This document shows, piece by piece, positions 12,624-21,216 of a stretch of 64,000 bases of DNA. Location: positions 32,957-96,956 of the forward strand of contig JANSLP010000101.1 of NCBI GenBank assembly GCA_029298735.1, read 5' to 3'. This DNA is from Ophiostoma sp. CBS 140.51 (lineage: Eukaryota > Ascomycota > Sordariomycetes > Ophiostomatales > Ophiostomataceae). The position numbers and the translations under genes were made by a program. The notes beneath the pieces are model-generated. The model saw only the letters and a program-made list of their open reading frames with translations. It was not told the DNA's origin and made no database searches. How positions within the stretch are numbered: the first letter of the stretch is position 1; each line of letters begins with the position of its first letter.

Positions 12624-15600
12624 ATGGACCCCTCTTGGACACGTAGCGCGTCGCCTGCGCACACGAGCCGTTTGCCCACAAAAAAGAAGAGCTCCCTCTC
12701 TATGCGCGACGTCACAGACAGCCTCGACCGACTCGACAAACGCGCCTTGGCCACTTCGCCCAGTGCCATCTCCGACACATCCAGCGGGACTGACTACGGC
12801 CACCATGATGGCAACAATGCCTCCCGCCGCTCGAGCACGAGCTCGCAACAGTCGCAACTGTCATCATCCGACAAGACACGCGGCCGAACCTCCACGGGCG
12901 GCCCTGGCCAGACTCGCATTCCCCGACCCTCTCCTCGACCCACTCCCTCACAACGACCATCCACATCCCAGTCGACGTACGGTCCCACGCCGGGACAGCA
13001 GCAGCTCTCCATAAAAGATGCATATAGAATGGCTCAAGAGGAGGAGGCAGCGGCTGTGGCCAAGGCCGCACAAGGCTCACCAAGCCCGGCACCCCGTCCC
13101 TGGCGGACCGGTGGCGGTTCTAAGAGTACCCCAGCTCCTGCTGCAGCATCTGGCAGAGCCACACCTGCCAGTGCGAGTGAGAGCCGAATGCAAAAGATCC
13201 TGGCTCAGTCGCCACTGGATATCGGCGGACGGCGCACGGCACGACGCATAGGCGAAGGTCTTTTCCAGGGTGGTAGCAATAACAGCAGCCGAGACACACC
13301 GTCGCGTTTGCAACGGCGGAGCACCGCGAACGGTGAAGACGGTGTGCGCAATAGTACCAGCCATTCCAGCCATTCCAGACAATCCAGCACCAGCCACTCC
13401 GAGCACAACGATGGCAACGGCACCAGTACCACCAACGACCTCCGGCGCATCCGCTACGAGGAGGACCAGGCTCGCATGCAAGTCGCCATGGGCGAAAAAT
13501 CCGGCGGCCTGTTCTCGCCAAAGGCCCGCGTCAGCCCTAAGATTGCTGTCGCTGGCCGTGAGCTGCACCGTCGGGCCAGTAACACCAGCCTCGGCGAGAA
13601 GAGCAAACTCTCCGAAAAGAGCAAAGTCCCCGTGTCTGTGTCGACCACACGCACAACATCTACGACAGGTGTGCATTCGGCACTGGCTACGCGCGGAGGC
13701 AAGCCCGGCAGCTATCTCAAGCGGATGGTGTCTGCGCCCGAGAACGTGACACAGACGTCTGTCTCTGTCTCTGAAGAGTCTGAGGACTCTTCTGCCCCTT
13801 CTCCCGCCCCCGTTCAGACCAGATCGGCTACTGTCCCATCTCTGGTGGCAACGCAAACGGCACAAGACATCATGCACGAGTCCCCGGGGAAGAGTTTTGC
13901 CTGGGATGCAGACGAGGATTTCACTGCTAACGATCTGATGACGTCGGAGAGTCCGCGCGTGACGCTCCAAAGTGGACTTGATATTGATGAAGCCCGCAGT
14001 ACCTCCCCCTCCAAGTCGCCCTCAAAGTCCCCCCATCGACCGCGCAACACCAAGCTCGACGAGATTCGTCGTCTGGAGCTGGAAGCCGATCTGATTTTCC
14101 CCGACGAATCCGGCGAAGATAGGCGTGCTGACGATGAGATTTTGCCGGGCGAGTCGGCGACAAACGACCAAGAGAACGACCAGGAGAACGACCCCGACCC
14201 CGACCCCACTCATACACGCCGCCACGGCCTGCCGGCAGAACGCACCAACAAGACCTTGGACGAGATCCGCGCTCGTGAAGAACAGCAAGAGCAGCCGCTG
14301 TCAAAACGAGCGCTTTCAGCCATCAGACTGGAAGAGATCCGACAACAGAATGCCGGAAGCCGACCGAAATCGTTTGATGCTGCCCGGAAGCTGAGCCAGG
14401 AACACCTACGGGCCGAGGCGGCGCGTGAGGCAGCTCGCGAGGGAATGGGAAAGGACAAGGCTGAGGAGAACAACGAAGTCGAGGCGAAAGCCGAGGAGAA
14501 CAACGACGTGGATGCTCGAGCTGCACGAGACCGCGCCCTCTTTGGCGACGACAGCGAACAGATCCCCAACACGCCCATCACCATCTACCGGACATCATCC
14601 ACTGACCGTGGACGGAAGCTTTTGAGTGCAAAGAGTGCTGAGGACGGCGGCAGAAGTGGCGGAAACAGAAGCGGAAGCAGCGACAACGACACGGCTAAGA
14701 ACGTGAGCGTCAGTCCCGCCGGCTCGCGCAAGTCGTCCTCCTCCACCCACTCGACACACTCAAGAACCGAGTCGCAGGAACTGCTCCGCAAGCTGGCCCG
14801 TGTGACAACGTCGGTCGTTGCAGCTGCAGAGCGAAAGGATGACAAGCCACTGGAGCGAAGTGTTAGTCTGAAATTACCCCGGTCTCGCGACGCCGATACA
14901 CTGCGACCCACCGTCGGATTTGCACAGCTACGCCGTCAGCCGTCGACCGAGTCGGCTTCCACTAAGCGTTCAAGCCTGGCCCAGTCGGACGGCGACCCAA
15001 CCGACCGCATCGAGGCGGAAATGAAGTTGTTTGCAGCAGGCGAGAACCACTCGGAGCGCGGCTCGATCCGTGCTCCGTCGCCCGACCCTGACGACGAGGA
15101 GGACGAAAATCTGGATGATCTGAGCGGCTCAGGAGCTAAGAGCTCCTCGAGCTCGAAGGCCGACGAGGCCACACCCAGACCCAACAAGTTGCTGAACCCG
15201 CTCATGCAGCCGACCCCCCGCGTGACTGGTGCCTATGTTGAGACGCCGGTGACTGCGCGGAATGGGAAGATACTGGAGGTGATTAATGGTCCTGTTCCTG
15301 TTCCTGCTCCTGAGACGGAAGTCGAGCTGCCAGCCAAGACAATCGCTGCTGCTTCGTCCAAGGAAGACGAAAAGAAGAAGGCCTCTACGCCTCTGCCCGG
15401 GATCATTGCACTGCTGCGGGGTGGCGATCCTACCGACTCGACCACTGCTGCAGAAGGCCCCTCTGCAGCCGCCACCACGGATGTTGAGACACGCTTTCGC
15501 CGTCTGTCTGCTTCGCGGTCAAACTCAAACTCAAACACAAAGTCAAAGTCACGGTCACGTTCGCGGTCAGCATCACGCACCCGGACACCACTCATCAACT

Positions 15601-16778
15601 CGGCCAAGCCGGCCAGCGCGCGCGACGATCTCCTGGCCATCCAGCGCGACCAACAAATCGACGATTCTACCATTGACGACTTTGACGAGATCCTGGCCAC
15701 CCATACAGAGGTCGTGAACGACAAGACAAGCAGCGACAAGTCTGAATCTGAATCGAGGCGGCGGATGAGCCAGTCTGTGTCGGCGTACCTTATTGACATG
15801 CACATGGCGAAAAAAAGCATCGAGAAGCTGGAGGACCAATTCTCAAACTCGAACCCGTGCAAGACGACAAAGACGAAGCAAGTTGTTGAGAAGGATGAAA
15901 AGAATGCGGAGAAGGACGCTCTGGCCGAGCTTGAGAAGATGGTGAAGGAAGAGCCAGCTAGCGACCACGACCACGACTTGGACATCAACAGTATCGCTCC
16001 GTCCAAGGCCAAGCAGCAGACGAAGCAGCACAAGAGACAGGGCTCAAGCGTTTCTTCGACGGCGCCCAAGAAAGAGAAAGAAGCATCCGTCACGCCCACA
16101 GAGACACCTCTTACAGTGCCCGCGACCACGACCACGGCCTCGCATATCCAAGTCCCCGTGCCTCGCTTGCACAACAACAACAAGCAGCTCACCCTTTTGG
16201 GCGTGCTTGTCTTGTTGCTGTCCATGTGGTTTGCAGCCGAGAGCACGGCCTGCGCTTTTTGGTGCCGGCCCCAGGCATGCCAAAGCGGCCAAGCCTGCCA
16301 ATGGTCGCCCGACGACCCGTCGTTTGGTGCCGCCCTGCCCGTCAAGCTGGACCAGTGGCTGACCGGTGGCCAGGGCCGCGTTCTGGCCGCCTGGGCCACC
16401 GACGAATTGGGCGACTTGGTGGCCGATGCATGGGATGCGGCGACGGGCACGGACATTCGCGACGTCGACTCGACGTACTTTACCTTTGAGCAGAAACGGC
16501 GGCACCGGCGTCGTCTGCAGAAACGGGTCCTGGTGCAGCCGTGGACACCGCCGGCCGAGGCACGTCCAAAGCTGGAGGCGTGGCGTCGGGCACGGGAGGC
16601 CCGTGAGCAGGAGCGGCGTGCACGCGAGGAGCTGGGCTACAGCAGTAGTAGTCGATACGACAGTGGAGGAGCAGGGTACGTGAATGATGGCGTCGACGAC
16701 GATGGATTTGAAGACATTGTGCGAGTGAGCAACGAGCGGATGATGGGCGACGAGAAGGTGGGCAGCGGTTGGTGGTGA
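12624..16778 (+). CDS. Large disordered protein with one C-terminal membrane span, function unknown
   Basis: A single open exon of 1384 codons starting at the ATG in a CAACAACAATGG context. About 1180 residues are Ser/Thr/Glu/Arg-rich and predicted disordered, with short internal repeats (PSKSPSKSP, DQENDQEND, a duplicated AEENN block, and an SR-rich run near residue 975). Around 1189-1208 is a hydrophobic segment, LTLLGVLVLLLSMWF. It is followed by a Cys-rich patch with five cysteines in about 20 residues and a compact tail ending with charged helices. The topology suggests a tail-anchored or type II-like ER or nuclear-envelope protein with a cytoplasmic/nucleoplasmic phospho-rich N-terminus and a disulfide-capable lumenal tail. 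I recall similar hypothetical proteins in other Sordariomycetes but no assigned function. Single-pass topology is inference. Confidence 0.8.
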   Translation: MDPSWTRSASPAHTSRLPTKKKSSLSMRDVTDSLDRLDKRALATSPSAISDTSSGTDYGHHDGNNASRRSSTSSQQSQLSSSDKTRGRTSTGGPGQTRIPRPSPRPTPSQRPSTSQSTYGPTPGQQQLSIKDAYRMAQEEEAAAVAKAAQGSPSPAPRPWRTGGGSKSTPAPAAASGRATPASASESRMQKILAQSPLDIGGRRTARRIGEGLFQGGSNNSSRDTPSRLQRRSTANGEDGVRNSTSHSSHSRQSSTSHSEHNDGNGTSTTNDLRRIRYEEDQARMQVAMGEKSGGLFSPKARVSPKIAVAGRELHRRASNTSLGEKSKLSEKSKVPVSVSTTRTTSTTGVHSALATRGGKPGSYLKRMVSAPENVTQTSVSVSEESEDSSAPSPAPVQTRSATVPSLVATQTAQDIMHESPGKSFAWDADEDFTANDLMTSESPRVTLQSGLDIDEARSTSPSKSPSKSPHRPRNTKLDEIRRLELEADLIFPDESGEDRRADDEILPGESATNDQENDQENDPDPDPTHTRRHGLPAERTNKTLDEIRAREEQQEQPLSKRALSAIRLEEIRQQNAGSRPKSFDAARKLSQEHLRAEAAREAAREGMGKDKAEENNEVEAKAEENNDVDARAARDRALFGDDSEQIPNTPITIYRTSSTDRGRKLLSAKSAEDGGRSGGNRSGSSDNDTAKNVSVSPAGSRKSSSSTHSTHSRTESQELLRKLARVTTSVVAAAERKDDKPLERSVSLKLPRSRDADTLRPTVGFAQLRRQPSTESASTKRSSLAQSDGDPTDRIEAEMKLFAAGENHSERGSIRAPSPDPDDEEDENLDDLSGSGAKSSSSSKADEATPRPNKLLNPLMQPTPRVTGAYVETPVTARNGKILEVINGPVPVPAPETEVELPAKTIAAASSKEDEKKKASTPLPGIIALLRGGDPTDSTTAAEGPSAAATTDVETRFRRLSASRSNSNSNTKSKSRSRSRSASRTRTPLINSAKPASARDDLLAIQRDQQIDDSTIDDFDEILATHTEVVNDKTSSDKSESESRRRMSQSVSAYLIDMHMAKKSIEKLEDQFSNSNPCKTTKTKQVVEKDEKNAEKDALAELEKMVKEEPASDHDHDLDINSIAPSKAKQQTKQHKRQGSSVSSTAPKKEKEASVTPTETPLTVPATTTTASHIQVPVPRLHNNNKQLTLLGVLVLLLSMWFAAESTACAFWCRPQACQSGQACQWSPDDPSFGAALPVKLDQWLTGGQGRVLAAWATDELGDLVADAWDAATGTDIRDVDSTYFTFEQKRRHRRRLQKRVLVQPWTPPAEARPKLEAWRRAREAREQERRAREELGYSSSSRYDSGGAGYVNDGVDDDGFEDIVRVSNERMMGDEKVGSGWW

Positions 16779-17171
16779 TTGGTGGTGAGCAGCATCTTTG
16801 GAGTCAAGAGGAGTCAACAGGAGCAAAAAAGGGAAACCGTTAACTTATAAGTTTCACGACGATTCGTATTGCAGGTTAATCATTCAAAACAGCAACAAGA
16901 CAAAACTGGCAGTCCCAAAATTGGGCCAAAGTCTTTAATCAGAATAATACAAGAAAACTAATAATTACAAACATAATCGAGAAAGAAGAAAGTAAAACAA
17001 CAACGTGTAATGGGGTATCGAAAAGAAACAATCATGCACAATTGTCACGGAACCAAATAAACAAAGAAACACAACACGTCGTCAGTCATAACAATGCAAA
17101 AGCAGCCATCGTACATCTCTTCAGTCATCTGACCAATGCCAAGTTGGCAGTTGCCATTGGAATGCCGATAA
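16779..17171. other. Convergent intergenic region
   Basis: Lies between two convergent stop codons, A-rich from 16890 to 17090. Nothing but probable 3' UTRs is visible. Confidence 0.5.
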
Positions 17172-18602
17172 CTAGCCGGATGTTGGACGGTTTGGCTCTG
17201 GCTCTGGCTCTGGATCAGCTGTTGACTGCTGTTCAGACGGTAGTGTCGAGGACAATGTCGAGGACAATGTCGAAGGCAGCTCAGACATCGACGAATTCGA
17301 TGCAGCCGACCGCTCATCCTCGACATACTTTTTGTACGTCTCGGGCGACGTCTCTTCCACGAGCTCGAGCCAGTTGTCGTGCACATGCTCAGTCACACCC
17401 TCAACAGTCCACCGCATTGCGGCGTCGGCCGCCTCGTCATCATTGCCTCCGTCTCTAACTTTTTTGATGCCGAGAGCTTGGCGCACAGCGGCCACCACAC
17501 CGCCGCGATGGCTGAGGGGCAAAAAGGGCGGGACAGCGTTCTTGGCGGCGGTACGGACGGCCAACAGATGGGTCTCGCGCAGATAGCTCTGGGACACAAC
17601 CTTGTACTTGGCCTCGACACCCGGGAACTGCTCGAAAACAGCATCGCGGACGCTTTCGCGCGTGGGCACAGCGTCGCTGTACATTTTTGTGGGTAGGTGT
17701 TCGTAGTTGCCGTAGAGCGTCGTCTGCATGTATTCGGTCCACTGGGCAAAGAGCGGGCGTTTTCTGAGGCGGCGGCGGTCGTTGGATTTGAGGTGAGAGA
17801 GGTCGTTGACTTTATCGACGAGAGCGAGGCGGGCCAGGTTTGGGTCGGTATTCTTTCCAATATTGTGGGCTTCGCTTCTAAGGTCGGCCAGGTAAAAGAA
17901 GCGGCTGTTGGTGACGCAGTCAAACATGGCCTGGACGGAAGGGAATGGCTGGTCCCACACGCTGTTGGCGTCATCGTCTTCACTCAAGCCTAGGAAATGC
18001 AGCACAACAGCCGGCTCTTCACTCAACATGATTCGGGAGCGTTTGCGGTCCTTGTTTTCGATTTCAGGCACCCGGATCCACAGCGCCTGCTCGTCGACGA
18101 CAAGGCCGAGCGGCCGCAGGATGGACGAGCCGACAATGTTCCAAAAGTCGCCGTGCGCATGCTTGAAGAGGGCCCAGTGGAGGAGGTCGAGGGAGGGCGA
18201 AAGCGACAAATCTACCTGGATATGCGGCGGTTTGCTGTCCTCGCCAACGTCTTCTGGGGGCACAGGGGCGCGCGCCAGCTGGTCGGCCGGCCACGGGATG
18301 GCAAAAGAGGCTTTGCCTTTGAACGACTGAGCGCGGACAGCACCGAGACGACGCATAGCTTCGCGGAGAATGGTTGCGCCGTAGGGGCCAACTTTGTCTG
18401 GGGAGTCATCATGGGGCAGGGCCATGAGAATGTCAATGTCGCCAAAGTTGGGCTTTTCGGGGCCCTCGATGGGCGATGCAACCACGACAAAGAGTGAGAA
18501 GAGGACAGCATGGCAGTGGTCGCGGACGGCCGTGTAGACAGCGGGAGGCATGCGAGGCGTGTAAAGCGGATTACCGCCCGAGGCAAAAGCTGAGCCGCCC
18601 AT
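17172..18602 (-). CDS. Conserved fungal protein with nucleotidyltransferase active-site pattern
   Basis: A single exon, 476 aa, with a clear ATG. The N-terminal third carries the pattern of a pol-beta-like nucleotidyltransferase: GDIDI at residues 54-58 (two acidic residues, D55 and D57) and a third Asp in HIQVDLSL at D131, so the three metal-binding carboxylates appear complete. The rest (SPSLDLLHWALFKHAHGDF and a helical C-terminal half) resembles hypothetical proteins of other filamentous fungi. The C-terminus ends in an EPEPEP run encoded by GGCTCT repeats (minus-strand reading). Possible roles are nucleotidyl transfer to RNA, protein or a small molecule; none can be chosen. A frame on the plus strand is a shadow. 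Confidence 0.75.
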   Translation of the reverse strand: MGGSAFASGGNPLYTPRMPPAVYTAVRDHCHAVLFSLFVVVASPIEGPEKPNFGDIDILMALPHDDSPDKVGPYGATILREAMRRLGAVRAQSFKGKASFAIPWPADQLARAPVPPEDVGEDSKPPHIQVDLSLSPSLDLLHWALFKHAHGDFWNIVGSSILRPLGLVVDEQALWIRVPEIENKDRKRSRIMLSEEPAVVLHFLGLSEDDDANSVWDQPFPSVQAMFDCVTNSRFFYLADLRSEAHNIGKNTDPNLARLALVDKVNDLSHLKSNDRRRLRKRPLFAQWTEYMQTTLYGNYEHLPTKMYSDAVPTRESVRDAVFEQFPGVEAKYKVVSQSYLRETHLLAVRTAAKNAVPPFLPLSHRGGVVAAVRQALGIKKVRDGGNDDEAADAAMRWTVEGVTEHVHDNWLELVEETSPETYKKYVEDERSAASNSSMSELPSTLSSTLSSTLPSEQQSTADPEPEPEPNRPTSG

Positions 18603-19354
18603 GGTGGTGGTGGTAGTGATGTGTGTGGGTGCAGGACAGCAAGTGTGGGGGAAGTCGAATGAGGGGATGCTGGCGATGTGCAGCGTGGTGGGATGCGCTG
18701 GCTAACGATGCTTGGTGCGCGGCGATGATGGATGTGAGGGAGAAAGAGGTGTTGCGAAATGCACGATGCAAGGCATGGTGATAGTTTTATGGTGATGGCT
18801 CGTCGACCCCCGATCTCTGGGGTGACAGAGAAAGGGAAGGTGCGCTGGAGTGCATTGTTGTGCGTCGCAGAGGAGGAAGTCGCAGTCGGCTCACGCTTTT
18901 TCGCGGGAAAGAGTCTTCCACGGGAAGGAGTCATTGGCGCTCAGCCTCGCACTAGCATTATTAGCGGATGGCGCCTGCAGTGGAAATACTGCCCATTTGC
19001 ATAATGGCATACAGAACTGTACACAACTTACAAAATAAGCTATCCACACAGCATCAACAACACGGTCGTGAATCACGAAGTGGTAGGGCTGATTGCCTCT
19101 TTAGGCGCACTCCAGTCCCTCACCTGGCTTCTGTTCAACCTTGTTCAGCCTTGTCCAACCTTGTTTCATATTAGAGTTCTCATTCTCTTAGACATTATTA
19201 TTGAAATTATCAAAGTGGCTTAGGTTGTAGTGCTAGCCAGCATGAACATGATTCTCCATCCACTGTTTCCCTTTTTTTATCCTACTTTTCCCGCCAGTCA
19301 ACCCCTCCCCAACCAACACAGTCTCGGTCATTGGTCTTCTCTACGTCCCTGCCG
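18603..19354. other. Intergenic region
   Basis: Upstream of the nucleotidyltransferase-like gene and downstream of the next minus-strand gene. GC-rich near 18600-18960, AT-rich around 19170-19220. No supported gene. Confidence 0.45.
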
Positions 19355-20457
19355 TCAATGCTCATCCCAAAGCTCATCTGTTTCTCTCCCATCCTCGCCA
19401 CTGTGGCTCGTCGTGCGCGGCTGCGACTCTCGGCTGCTGCGCCTGTATGGATGATGCCGCCGTTCAGTGCGCACGTTTCCTATGTAATGCCAACGTCGAT
19501 ATGGGGGTTGAGAAAGGATGCGGGACAGACGGTCGCGTTGTCTCTCAGCCTCGCTGCTGTCGACGGCGGATTCGGCGGTCTGTGCCTGTTCATAGCTCTG
19601 CTGCTGTCGTCGTTCTTCTTCTTCTTCTTCTTGTTGCTCTCGTCGTCGTTGGTCCGGCGGCACACTGTAAAAGTATTCCTCCAACGCCGGACCGCGGCGG
19701 GTAGGCGCGGTCGGACGATGCCTCAGCTCCAGCTGAGACGGGAGCTCAGGGCTGGAGCCGTAGAAAGACGACGGAAGAGGCGAGAGCATTGGTGGCAGAA
19801 CGACACGGCCATTGGGTAGGTAGGTGATCTCTGGTTCTGTCACTGGTTTTGGTTCTGTCTCTGTCATCGAGGGTCCTTGTCCATGAGTAGCATTGTTGTC
19901 GTTGTCGGAGTACTGATAGTACGGCGGCGTACTGGTCTCGTCTCTAGGATACCCGACATTGACGTTGTTGTCTCCAGAAAACGGCTGCATCGTCCCTGCG
20001 TGGAAGAGACCGTCGTGGCTGTGACTGGGTGTAATCTGAGGAGAAGACGACGGCTGCTCGACAAACGGCTGCTCGACGACATTCTGCACCTCCCTCACAA
20101 GATCGTCACGGCCAAAATAGGCCGCCATCCGAGACACGCTGTTGAGCGTCTTTGCCGACGGTAGGGAGAAGTCGGCAGGAAGAAACGAGAGAAAGCTGTC
20201 GAAGGGCTGCCCCGTCATGGCTCTATGCATCTGGTCTTCGGCCTGCAGCAGACCCACGTACACGAGAAACTCATAGGCCGAACAGTAGAGGCCGTAACAG
20301 CTCTCGTTAAAGATCATGGGAGACGGATACTGGCCGAAACAGTTATGTTCGGCAACGCGGACGGTCCAGTAGGGCGAGTTGCGTATCAAAAGGGCCGTGC
20401 GGACTGGCACTTTTATGCCATGGATGGACACAACCGTCTCGCGAGGCAGGTCGGGTC

Positions 20458-20497
<40 letters not shown>

Positions 20498-20591
20498 CAG
20501 TTGATTTGGTCATGATAACGGTAGGGAAAGGGGATGCATACGAAATAGTTTCATCTGTGATAGGTTCATCGTCGTCTCGAGGGGCAATCAT
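19355..20591 (-). CDS. Hypothetical protein, possibly BTB/POZ-like
   Basis: Two exons: 20591-20542 and 20456-19355, 383 aa. The intron is 85 nt with a GTATGC donor and CTAG acceptor; its 3' end is a pure CT dinucleotide repeat. The first 90 residues (VSIHGIKVPVRTALLIRNSPYWTV and then a hydrophobic helix with AYEFLVYVGLL) loosely follow a BTB/POZ pattern (beta strand, V-x-R-x-x-LL-x-x-SPYW). I cannot confirm the fold. The C-terminal half is Pro/Ser/Gln-rich and disordered, with a duplicated VEQPF and Glu/Arg-rich low complexity near the end. Without the first exon no ATG exists near the conserved start, which supports the splice model. No function assigned. Confidence 0.6.
20459..20490. repeat. 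GA/CT dinucleotide microsatellite, 16 units
   Basis: An uninterrupted (AG)n run on the plus strand. On the coding (minus) strand it is the polypyrimidine tract directly in front of the 3' splice site of the 20591-19355 gene. Confidence 0.95.
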
Positions 20592-21216
20592 GGTGAGAGA
20601 GAAGCAAGAGAATAGAATAAATGAAAAGAAAATGTTGAGAACTGCCCTTGTCGAGGTCGAATTTGAGCAAACTTTGTATTTTTGTTGACTTGTCGCATAA
20701 GGCGAGATCCTGGACTGTAAGACGAGTCGAGAGAGGTCCTTTTATATCAGTTTGTGTCCGGCACACAGACCAGCAAGAACTGTCTGTCATGGTGGACGAG
20801 TTGTGAACGATGCTGTCAATCGGCGTTGTCATGAATGTCTCAGCCGTGTGAGTGACAAGTTGACAAGACAGGCAAACTGGCGACTACCGTGCCATAAGCG
20901 TATTCTCAGCTGGAGGGTGAGCTGGAAGTGACTAGGCAAGAACAAACCACACCAGCCGTTAATCATACAGACGACAATTGTGCCTGAATAAAACAACAAA
21001 CAACAAAGTATCCAAAAAGCATGAACAGAGGGAGTCAAAGGAGAGCAAAATGGACCGCAAATAAAAGAATAAAAATGGCCAAAATAATAGCACAACATTG
21101 TCATTCTAAGCTAAGGCCAACCCAACTGACCAAGTGACGTTATCACCAACTTGTCACCAGTCCACCGACACCACCACAGTCACGATTAACTTGTCACTCT
21201 GACACGCACCTCCCCC
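20592..21216. other. Intergenic region
   Basis: Promoter of the BTB-like gene and 3' flank of STT4. A-rich at 20980-21110. No gene seen. Confidence 0.45.

Noticed and set aside
15233..16456. 407-codon minus-strand frame
   Set aside because: Shadow of the Ser-rich plus-strand membrane protein; its Ser/Val/Cys runs are the complement of that repeat-rich sequence.
19331..19819. 162-codon plus-strand frame with Leu/Phe runs
   Set aside because: Antisense to low-complexity Glu/Arg codons of the BTB-like gene; the apparent membrane segment is an artefact.
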